A stretch of DNA of 46,182 nt from a virus: positions 1-46,182 of IMG/VR virus record IMGVR_UViG_3300021961_010701; one strand, 5' to 3'. Position 1 is the stretch's first letter; the number at the start of each line of letters is the position of its first letter. Shown here in pieces: positions 40,019-46,182 of this stretch. Under the pieces are notes generated by a model. The model searched no databases, was not told the DNA's origin, and saw only the letters and a program-made list of their open reading frames with translations. A program made the translations under genes and the position numbers.

Positions 40019-40663
40019 ATGCCAACACAATTAGAAGTCCAAAATACAACAAACTCTCCAGTAAAAGTTTATGTTACACTAGGTGTAACCCCAGGTTGCG
40101 TACAAAATGTGAAACAAGTACAAATGGCCAAAGGTATTTCGATGGTGGTTACTGATGAAAAACGTTTCTTACAGGGATATTTTATATTGGAAAAACAGCA
40201 ATCAACTCCTGTAGGGGCGCCAGGCTCGCAAGGATTCAATGGTAATTTTTCATTTAATACACCCCCAATGAATTGCCCAACTAATGAATTTCCACACGGA
40301 GTCAATTTAGCCGAAGTTATCATCAACAATGGATTTCAACCTATGGGGCAGGAAACAATAGATAATTCTTGTGTTGCTGGTGCGAATGCACTAATTGAAT
40401 TTGATTTAAGTGCCGATGACTGGACCAGTAACTTTGGCGCCATTAAAGTAAAAAATATTAAAAATAATAGCTGGAATAATAACACCGGAATTCCGGGTGT
40501 ATTTCCTTACAGTTGCGATAATTGCACTTCTAGTGACAGCCCTCCTGATTGTGTGGGGCGTCATAATGAATATGCAAATAAAGAGCCAATATGCAATGTT
40601 CAAAGACCAGCAAATAATAATCAAGGTGGCTTGATTACTATAAAATTTAATGGTGTTTGTTAA
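40019..40663 (+). CDS. Cys-rich exported-type protein without clear signal
   Basis: A 214-residue protein rich in Asn, Gly, Pro and Cys (seven to eight Cys). Typical stretches are C-D-N-C-T-S-S and C-N-V-Q-R. The overall pattern recalls Cys-stabilised secreted folds, but no family is secure and no signal peptide is visible. It starts 9 bases after the secreted protein and overlaps the converging truncated dehydrogenase by 17 bases. Confidence 0.55.
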   Translation: MPTQLEVQNTTNSPVKVYVTLGVTPGCVQNVKQVQMAKGISMVVTDEKRFLQGYFILEKQQSTPVGAPGSQGFNGNFSFNTPPMNCPTNEFPHGVNLAEVIINNGFQPMGQETIDNSCVAGANALIEFDLSADDWTSNFGAIKVKNIKNNSWNNNTGIPGVFPYSCDNCTSSDSPPDCVGRHNEYANKEPICNVQRPANNNQGGLITIKFNGVC

Positions 40664-41447
40664 AACTAAATCTTAGATTTTTGTTAGTGCTTACGGCTGT
40701 GTCAAGCATGGTTGTTTCAACATCTAAGTCTTGAGCCATAACTTGTAATGCTTCTGTATCCTTGGGAAAGCAAGCACCACCAAATCCATAGTCGCCGTCA
40801 GGTCCGGGTACTGCCCAGTGTGTGTTGCCCAATCTGGTGTCAGTGCGTGCCATTGAAGCCAGTGTTTCCCAATCCAGTCCCATAGCCTGTGCCAGTTGTG
40901 CAAACTCATTGTTGATTACAACTTTCATTGCTAGAAAATTATTGGCCATATACTTGAAAAAACTAGCTTCTGCTATAGAACAAAACTCAATGTTAGCAAT
41001 GCGATCAAAGTTGATTGCACTTGCCATCAATGCTCGTTTAACTTCGTTTCTTAATTCTGTTTTACAGCCAACAACAATTTTATGGGGATTAACATAGTCA
41101 TACTTGGCTCGTGCTTGCGTTAAAAATTCCGGAACATGTGCAATTTTCAATCCGGCTGCCGCTTCGGCTACTGCATACCATTGAGGCGGGGCAGTTGATT
41201 TTACAATTACAACGCCTGTATAGCCTTTCAACTGACCAATAACGTTATCCAGCATACTGGTATCACATCCCCCTGGGCCGCTAGGTGTTGGCACACATAC
41301 AAAAACAAATTCACACTCTCGTTTGATATCGTTTAGGGACCTGGATATCTCAGGATATTTAGGATCATAGACCAACACTTGATTGTCGGCGTAACTGGCC
41401 GCTACAGCCGAACCCACATAACCAAAGCCAACGATTCCTATGTTCAT
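40647..41447 (-). CDS. Truncated UDP-glucose 6-dehydrogenase
   Basis: A 266-residue dehydrogenase with G-F-G-Y-V-G at 7-12, C-V-P-T-P and the catalytic C226 in G-G-A-C-F-P-K-D. It has the NAD domain and central helical domain but ends about 120 residues early, lacking the C-terminal UDP-sugar domain that holds the substrate. Such short forms occur in some phages. It may work with another protein or on a smaller substrate. ATGA overlap with the gene upstream. Confidence 0.78.
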   Translation of the reverse strand: MNIGIVGFGYVGSAVAASYADNQVLVYDPKYPEISRSLNDIKRECEFVFVCVPTPSGPGGCDTSMLDNVIGQLKGYTGVVIVKSTAPPQWYAVAEAAAGLKIAHVPEFLTQARAKYDYVNPHKIVVGCKTELRNEVKRALMASAINFDRIANIEFCSIAEASFFKYMANNFLAMKVVINNEFAQLAQAMGLDWETLASMARTDTRLGNTHWAVPGPDGDYGFGGACFPKDTEALQVMAQDLDVETTMLDTAVSTNKNLRFSFNKHH

Positions 41448-41806
41448 GCTGCTTGTTTTTCTATAACGCCATCCCAGGACTCACCGGGATCGTTTTCCAT
41501 ATAGCGATCGATCCTATTACGCATGTCTTGATAAAACGAGTCTAATTCATTGTTCCAGCTGCCAACCAAATGATCAAGTGCTTGATTGCAGTAATCCCAA
41601 TTTCGTTTGCGATAGTTTTCCAACAAACCGTTGTGCAAATTCCTTCTGCTTTCAATTAATTGCAATTCCATAATAGGTATTGCTTCAATGACGCAGTAGG
41701 CCTTGACTTCGCGATTTTCGGGCAGTAGGCGAAAAGTATCTAATTCCAGCACCGTATATTTTTCTTGATAAGATTTCAAGTCTTTTGGGTCAATAATAAT
41801 ATTCAT
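41444..41806 (-). CDS. Small helical protein of unknown function
   Basis: A 120-residue, charged helical protein (L-I-E-S-R-R-N-L-H-N-G, N-Y-R-K-R-N-W-D-Y). No motif. ATGA-coupled to the truncated dehydrogenase, and divergent from the phosphoesterase gene. Confidence 0.55.
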   Translation of the reverse strand: MNIIIDPKDLKSYQEKYTVLELDTFRLLPENREVKAYCVIEAIPIMELQLIESRRNLHNGLLENYRKRNWDYCNQALDHLVGSWNNELDSFYQDMRNRIDRYMENDPGESWDGVIEKQAA

Positions 41807-41832
41807 ACTGCAAATCCTTTTAAATATGTATC

Positions 41833-42621
41833 ATGCATTTATCATTTGATTTAATTTCCGACCTTCACCTGGATTCTCACGAAACACTAGATTGGACTGG
41901 ACAAGCAACTAGCACGATTTGTGTAGTTGCCGGTGACATTTCTCGCGACCTTGAAGTGGTTAAGCAAACGCTGACGCACTTGGGTCAATGCTATAACGCA
42001 GTTTTTTATATTGACGGCAACAACGAACATCGTCATCATTTAGATACACTTGACCATAGTTATCTCATGTTGGAAAAGGCTATTGCCAACATTCCAAATG
42101 TGGTATTTCTACAAAACAACTGTGTGATCATCAGCGGTGTTGCTATTATTGGAACCAATGGTTGGTGGACTTGGGACTTAGATGACAATATTGACCCAGT
42201 ACAATGCAAGCTGTGGTGGACTGATGTTATGAAAACTCGTCGTGCTAGTGCCGAAAGAATTCACGCATTAGCGGAACAAGACGCACTTTATATGATTAAC
42301 AGCATAAGACGATTGCAAAAGCATCCTGATGTTAAACGCATTGTGGTTGTTACTCATACTGTACCTTTTAAAGATCTTATCAGCCACGATTTGCGTATTA
42401 CTGACACTTATGAATTTAACAAAATGGGCAACAGGTTAATGATGCTGGCGTTGGATGAAGATTCTGAAAACAAAATTGACACCTGGTGCTTTGGGCATTA
42501 TCACGACAGCGTGGATCAAAAATTCTCAGGCATACGCTATGTTAACAACTGTAGAGGGCGGGCTGATGATGCTGACTGGCAGCCCGCTTTTTACCCCAAA
42601 CGCATTACCATTAACTACTAG
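41833..42621 (+). CDS. Calcineurin-type metallophosphoesterase
   Basis: A 262-residue metallophosphatase. Its five signature motifs appear in order: S-D-L-H, A-G-D-I-S, G-N-N-E, V-T-H-T and G-H-Y-H. It acts on phosphodiesters or nucleotides; the substrate is unknown. It is the last plus-strand gene and its end overlaps the minus-strand clpS gene by 11 bases. Confidence 0.82.
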   Translation: MHLSFDLISDLHLDSHETLDWTGQATSTICVVAGDISRDLEVVKQTLTHLGQCYNAVFYIDGNNEHRHHLDTLDHSYLMLEKAIANIPNVVFLQNNCVIISGVAIIGTNGWWTWDLDDNIDPVQCKLWWTDVMKTRRASAERIHALAEQDALYMINSIRRLQKHPDVKRIVVVTHTVPFKDLISHDLRITDTYEFNKMGNRLMMLALDEDSENKIDTWCFGHYHDSVDQKFSGIRYVNNCRGRADDADWQPAFYPKRITINY

Positions 42622-42928
42622 TGACTGTATCGGGCTCTAGTCTAACTTGTAACGGAAAGTCGTTATTTCGAGCTTCAACTGTAACTTCGATGCCTTTTTG
42701 TTCAGCAATTTCATAGGGCAAAACAGCCACAACTGCTGAACCGCTGTTATGAATGTCGTTGGTAATGGCAACAGCAGTATCTGCATTGTAGTCAAAGTGT
42801 TTAATTAAACTTTCAACTACAAAATCTACAGATGTTTTATTGTCATTTAAGTAAATTATTTTAAACAACGGTGGCTCGCGTAATTCAATTTGTGTTTTTG
42901 TTATTACTTTAGTATCTTGAGACGCCAT
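42611..42928 (-). CDS. clpS: ClpS-like N-degron adaptor
   Basis: A 105-residue ClpS-fold protein. The Y-L-N28-D29-N motif (E. coli LNDD) and the H60 in D-I-H-N-S-G form the N-terminal-residue pocket, and A-V-V-A-V and E-I-A-E-Q-K-G match the later helix and strand. The N-terminal 15 residues are a flexible extension like that which touches the ClpA chaperone. It is the only adaptor near a phage ClpX; ClpS normally works with ClpA, so the partner here is open. It lies downstream of hsp20. Confidence 0.8.
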   Translation of the reverse strand: MASQDTKVITKTQIELREPPLFKIIYLNDNKTSVDFVVESLIKHFDYNADTAVAITNDIHNSGSAVVAVLPYEIAEQKGIEVTVEARNNDFPLQVRLEPDTVTSS

Positions 42929-42946
42929 GTTATGTCCTTATTTTAA

Positions 42947-42968
42947 AGTGGCAGCACCTGCTGCCACT
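42947..42968 (-). terminator. Hairpin between hsp20 and clpS
   Basis: AGTGGCAGCA/TGCTGCCACT is a perfect 10-bp stem with a 2-base loop, then TTTAAAAT on the minus strand. A partial terminator or processing signal after hsp20. Confidence 0.6.
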
Positions 42969-42980
42969 GTACTTATGACA

Positions 42981-43009
42981 ATTATACTACTTTGCGTAAG
43001 TGATAGCAA
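42981..43009 (-). promoter_or_regulatory. Probable promoter of clpS
   Basis: Minus strand TATAAT (42981-42986), 17 bases, TTGCTA (43004-43009); it overlaps the end of hsp20. Confidence 0.45.
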
Positions 43010-43445
43010 TAGACTTTGGCTTGGCTTCTTCAGGAATTTCACGCTTCAGGTGAACATTTAAAATGCCAAGCTCTAGGTGAGCGTTAACAATGTCCACGTG
43101 ATCGGCTAACTGAAATTCACGACGGAAGCTGCGTTCGCTAATGCCTTTGTGTAGATACTTTGTTTTAGTATCTTCCTGCTCCACAGTCTCACGAGTGTGC
43201 TTGCCTTCGATAACCAAGAATTTTTTCTCCTTGGTAACCGTCAAGTTATCGGAACCAAAACCAGCCACAGCCAAGCTGATCATGTACTCATCCTCATTGA
43301 TTTGTACAATATCATAGGGTGGGTAGTTAGTGGAAGATTGCTGAGCAGTCACACGCATAAGCTCATCAAACATGTTATCAAAACCGATACCAAATTTGGT
43401 GAGTGCGGGAATGTCGAAACTACGAAGTGCGAGAGTTTTTGTCAT
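42987..43445 (-). CDS. hsp20: Hsp20 small heat-shock chaperone
   Basis: A 152-residue alpha-crystallin-domain protein. The N-terminal F-D-N-M-F-D-E-L, then the beta-sandwich (M-I-S-L-A-V-A-G-F, L-V-I-E-G-K-H) and the L-G-I-L-N-V-H-L strand are typical; the I-A-I near the end is the I-x-I oligomer tail. It holds unfolding proteins; T4-like aquatic phages often carry it. AAAGGAG precedes ATG, and a structured leader lies upstream. It sits between clpX and clpS. Confidence 0.92.
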   Translation of the reverse strand: MTKTLALRSFDIPALTKFGIGFDNMFDELMRVTAQQSSTNYPPYDIVQINEDEYMISLAVAGFGSDNLTVTKEKKFLVIEGKHTRETVEQEDTKTKYLHKGISERSFRREFQLADHVDIVNAHLELGILNVHLKREIPEEAKPKSIAITYAK

Positions 43446-43479
43446 TTGTTTTCTCCTTTCATAAGCAAGATGACTATAA

Positions 43480-43505
43480 TTGTAGCCCGGCCATCGGCGC
43501 TACAA
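43480..43505 (-). promoter_or_regulatory. Leader hairpin of hsp20
   Basis: TTGTAGC/GCTACAA outer stem with an inner GCC/GGC in the 5' leader. It does not cover the Shine-Dalgarno, so it is not a simple thermometer. Confidence 0.4.
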
Positions 43506-43508
43506 TAC

Positions 43509-43519
43509 TATTTATTATA
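43509..43519 (-). promoter_or_regulatory. Late-like box and -10 before hsp20
   Basis: Minus strand TATAAT (43514-43519) overlaps AATAAATA (43509-43516). The -35 region is poor, so a late promoter is more likely. Confidence 0.45.
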
Positions 43520-43560
43520 CACAAATTATCATTAAATTAAAAGATAATTGGTAAAATTTG

Positions 43561-44766
43561 TTAAGAATTTTGTTGTTCTAATTTAACTGGATTGACTACT
43601 TGCGTTTTGTCAATGGCTATTTTTAGGATATTGCGTGAGCGATAATCTTTAAGGTTGTACATGTGCGGCATAAGAATGCGTTCCAGTTCAGTGTGTAGTC
43701 CCCGTGCACCAGTTTTTTTAATCATAGTGCGTTCAGCAATTAGATCTAAACTGTCAGTGTCAAAGTCCAATGCTACACCGTCTTGGTCAAATAGCCATCT
43801 ATACTGTCCCACTAGATTATTTTTTGTTTGTGTTAAAACAGAAATCAACTGTGGTTTAGTAAGCTCTTGTAATTCCACAACTGTGGGGAAACGTCCCACA
43901 AACTCGGGTATCATGCCATATCGCACTAAATCATCAGGAGAGATTGCTTCGGCTGTTTCATTTTTTTGTGCAGTAGTTTTTGAACTAAAACCAATAGTAG
44001 TTCCTTGTGTTCTTGTTTTAACAATTTGATCCAATCCCACAAAAGCACCACCAGCAATAAACAGCATGTTTGAAGTGTCAATTTCAAATGTTTCCCCATT
44101 GGCTCCTTTGCGGCCACCTTGATATGGAATTTTACATTTAGTGCCTTCAATTAATTTAAGCAAAGCCTGCTGTACACCTTCACCTGACACATCTCTTGAT
44201 ACCGTGGAACTTTCACCTTTGCGAGCAATTTTATCTACTTCATCTAGAAAAATAATGCCACGCTGTGCTCGTTCTATATCATTGCCACTTGCGTGATATA
44301 AACGTTGTATCACGCTGTCTACATCATCGCCTACATAACCAGCTTCAGTTAACGTGGTAGCATCAGCAATAACAAACGGTACATCTAAATACTTGGCTAC
44401 CGTGCGAGCCATCAGTGTTTTGCCAGTACCAGTAGGACCAGTAATTAGAATGTTTGCTTTTTGTATTTCGTTGTTGGGATCAGTGTTGCCAATACGTTTA
44501 TAATGATTGGCAATTGATACACTTAATATCATTTTTGCTACATCTTGACCTATAACATACTGATCAAGGAATTGATGAATTTCGCGAGGATCTAGCGAAA
44601 CGTTGGTTAATTTTTTTGCGTTCTTTTCTGCTTTGCTCAACAGTTCATGACAAAATTCCACGCACTCATTACAAATGCCCACGTGGTTGCCTACTATTAG
44701 TTTAACCACTTGATCTTTGTGTTTATCACAAAAATTACAATGCGTGGGCGTGGTTAATATGGCCAT
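43561..44766 (-). CDS. clpX: ClpX ATPase
   Basis: A full-length ClpX of 401 residues. Zinc-finger C10, C13, C32, C35; Walker A G-P-T-G-T-G-K-T (110-117); pore loop G-Y-V-G (143-146); Walker B L-D-E-V-D-K (E176); and the ClpP-docking I-G-F loop at 258-260. It should unfold substrates for a ClpP ring; two phage ClpP genes are present. It begins 1 base after a membrane-protein gene. Replacement of host ClpX by the phage copy is the inference. Confidence 0.93.
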   Translation of the reverse strand: MAILTTPTHCNFCDKHKDQVVKLIVGNHVGICNECVEFCHELLSKAEKNAKKLTNVSLDPREIHQFLDQYVIGQDVAKMILSVSIANHYKRIGNTDPNNEIQKANILITGPTGTGKTLMARTVAKYLDVPFVIADATTLTEAGYVGDDVDSVIQRLYHASGNDIERAQRGIIFLDEVDKIARKGESSTVSRDVSGEGVQQALLKLIEGTKCKIPYQGGRKGANGETFEIDTSNMLFIAGGAFVGLDQIVKTRTQGTTIGFSSKTTAQKNETAEAISPDDLVRYGMIPEFVGRFPTVVELQELTKPQLISVLTQTKNNLVGQYRWLFDQDGVALDFDTDSLDLIAERTMIKKTGARGLHTELERILMPHMYNLKDYRSRNILKIAIDKTQVVNPVKLEQQNS

Positions 44767-44767
44767 G

Positions 44768-46182
44768 TTATTTTCCAGTTAGTCGTTGTTCAATTTGAAT
44801 TCTTTCAGCATCACTTAACAAGTCTGGATCATATTCACCTGAATCAATTTTAGCAATAAGATGATCAATGTATGCTTGATCGTGAGCATAACGATCATTT
44901 AGTGCTTTGTCAACTTCAATCCAAATTTTACCATTGTATTTGAATAACAAGCTGGGCAGGCGATCTACACGCAAGAAGCTGTCACCTTTTTTGGGATTAG
45001 GTGGGAACGCAATACCAAAACCCGAGTTGGTTTCGTTGCCCATGTCAGCGTCGGGGGACAGTTTGTAATAGTATTCGGGCGACATCCAAGGAACTTGGAG
45101 TATTTTTCCAAGATCAACTAACCGTCGTTGAAATTTTAATGTTTGATTTGGGTGGACTGCTTTCCAGCGCCGGGCTGCTGCTTTTTCGTTAACATCCATG
45201 CCGTCAAATTCACTATCATCGTCGTCAACCAATTCATCTTCGGCAGGGGCACTAACTTCTGGTACCGCTGGTTCAATTTCTTCAGGTTCGGCAAGCCTAA
45301 CGTTAACAATTTCTTCATCATGGGGTTTTTCCTCCTCCGGAACATCAAGTATTGTTGATGTTACTTTTTTTATTGTTGTAGGTACTTCGGCCGTTTCGGC
45401 TATTTGTTTAATCTGTTCATCAGTCAGTAGGCCATTGTCTGGTTCATACTTAGATGTTGGTGCAACAATTGGTTTTATATGATTGGGGAATCCAGCAAAA
45501 CCTTTTCTTAGGTATGGGTGCGTTTCGGGGCGGTGGGGCTGGGGTTCATCAAAAAACGGGCCGTCTGCAACATCGCAATTGCGATTGGGACAAAAAGGAC
45601 CAATGCCCGGGGCGAGCTCTAATGCAGTTCCACATTTATGGCAAGTACCGTGATCAAGGTTGGGTTCTTCTATTTCTTCATCATCAAAATTAGGCGGCTC
45701 ATCCACATAAATTTCAGATTTAGGCGCTGCTTCAGTTGCAGGAGCCAGTGAATTTAGTAATGCTTGTTTTTTTTGCCGAGTCCAAGATAAACTTTCAGTA
45801 GCGGCTAACAGCATCATAATAGCCAGTGGATCAAACACACATACTAATAATATTATTACCCAACGCACAGCCCTTTCTAAAACATTTGTATCAGGGTTGT
45901 CACCGTAGATAAGTGCAGCAATGTATTTGATGGGACCGACTTCGGCTTCGACTTTCCGCTGTTCAGCAGCAATAGGCGCTTTCTTCTTTTGAAATTCTAG
46001 TATGCGATTTTGTGCTTCTTCAATTTTCTTAGTTAATGCGTCGCGATCTTTTTGTTGACTGCGTCGTGTAGTCAGTGCACGTTCAGCACTTGAAATTGTA
46101 AACTCCGACCCATCTGCGCGACGGCCTGTTCTATCCTGGCCAGTAGTAAGAGCATTAACCACACCGTCTAGTTGCGCAATTA
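44768..46182 (-). CDS. Phage membrane protein with coiled coil, partial
   Basis: The open frame runs past the window edge, so the N-terminus is missing (visible part about 471 residues). A coiled coil at about 40-70 is followed by one or two spans (V-I-I-L-L-V-C-V-F-D-P-L-A-I-M-M-L), a zinc-ribbon-like C-x-x-C...C-x-x-x-x-C, a Pro/Glu-rich linker and a C-terminal domain with P-E-Y-Y-Y-K-L. Similar phage membrane proteins with D-P-L-A spans are known only as hypotheticals. It may anchor or direct the ClpX made from the next gene. Confidence 0.65.
   Translation of the reverse strand, partial: IAQLDGVVNALTTGQDRTGRRADGSEFTISSAERALTTRRSQQKDRDALTKKIEEAQNRILEFQKKKAPIAAEQRKVEAEVGPIKYIAALIYGDNPDTNVLERAVRWVIILLVCVFDPLAIMMLLAATESLSWTRQKKQALLNSLAPATEAAPKSEIYVDEPPNFDDEEIEEPNLDHGTCHKCGTALELAPGIGPFCPNRNCDVADGPFFDEPQPHRPETHPYLRKGFAGFPNHIKPIVAPTSKYEPDNGLLTDEQIKQIAETAEVPTTIKKVTSTILDVPEEEKPHDEEIVNVRLAEPEEIEPAVPEVSAPAEDELVDDDDSEFDGMDVNEKAAARRWKAVHPNQTLKFQRRLVDLGKILQVPWMSPEYYYKLSPDADMGNETNSGFGIAFPPNPKKGDSFLRVDRLPSLLFKYNGKIWIEVDKALNDRYAHDQAYIDHLIAKIDSGEYDPDLLSDAERIQIEQRLTGK

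Noticed and set aside
43480-43505. RNA thermometer before hsp20
   Set aside because: The hairpin does not pair with the Shine-Dalgarno or start codon.
1-46182. A bacterial genomic island or chromosome fragment
   Set aside because: Fibre genes, holin, endolysin, late boxes and dense overlapping phage-type genes outweigh host-like enzymes, and no integrase, ribosomal or housekeeping genes are seen. A prophage cannot be fully excluded from one window.
1-46182. tRNA genes and CRISPR arrays
   Set aside because: No cloverleaf-like segment with CCA end and no regular spaced repeat set was found by eye.

Overview
This window reads as part of the genome of a large T4-like (myovirus-type) phage rather than a bacterial chromosome. 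Signs of this are tightly packed genes with ATGA or TAATG junctions, a two-gene tail-fibre block, a holin and an M15-type endolysin, dCMP deaminase, a UV-damage endonuclease, many short conserved phage proteins of unknown function, TATAAATA late-promoter boxes, and no ribosomal, tRNA or central housekeeping genes. The cargo resembles that of aquatic T4-like phages: Hsp20, Clp proteases, an amidinotransferase and sugar-nucleotide enzymes. A phasin-like protein, strong sigma70-type promoters and lipoproteins with ordinary lipoboxes point to a Gram-negative, probably proteobacterial, polyhydroxyalkanoate-storing host. The host is an inference; no marker here fixes it.

Layout. (1) 1-4 kb, minus strand: a sugar operon with split heptose-7-phosphate kinase and adenylyltransferase genes, an HldD-type epimerase, a small HAD phosphatase, a cupin, and a nucleotidyltransferase-cupin fusion. 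(2) 4-8.4 kb, minus: rhodanese, dCMP deaminase, peroxiredoxin, a SWIM zinc-finger protein and several small phage proteins, including tiny membrane ORFs. (3) 8.5-11.9 kb, minus: cupin, lysine-6-dehydrogenase-like enzyme, ALDH7-like dehydrogenase and a possible 2OG oxygenase, ending in a terminator. (4) 12.4-16 kb, plus: a 923-residue fibre with a YadA-like head segment and a LamG-like tip protein, closed by a bidirectional terminator. (5) 16-20 kb, minus: envelope proteins (small membrane protein, FG-GAP lipoprotein, entericidin-like lipoprotein) and small early-type genes fed by near-identical copied promoters. (6) 20-26 kb: two ClpP genes flanking a plus-strand unknown, a FlgT-like/LPP20 pair, a phasin-like protein and a four-microgene cassette. 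(7) 26-31.6 kb, minus: UvdE, a structural protein, amidinotransferase, a possible 2OG oxygenase and a UDP-sugar dehydrogenase. (8) 31.6-40.7 kb, plus: a glycosyltransferase-like protein, a LapA-like adhesin with a LapG site and a frameshift, a lipase, a holin, an ExbB/ExbD-like channel, the endolysin and secreted proteins. A fatty-acid desaturase is inserted on the opposite strand between 26-bp direct repeats. (9) 40.6-46.2 kb, mostly minus: truncated UDP-glucose dehydrogenase, a plus-strand metallophosphoesterase, ClpS, Hsp20, ClpX and a membrane protein cut by the window edge.

Three themes stand out. The first is a nearly complete phage proteolysis kit (ClpS, ClpX, two ClpP, Hsp20). The second is an envelope-directed region in which adhesin, lipase, holin, proton-channel-like proteins, desaturase and endolysin are neighbours. 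The third is host-metabolism cargo (heptose, lysine oxidation, PHA granules). The regulatory layer is also readable: repeated sigma70-type promoters (TTGAC-17-TATAAT) in front of small genes, T4-late-like boxes in front of structural and envelope genes, and several well-formed terminators. No gap of more than 300 bases without a gene remains once the small ORFs are included.
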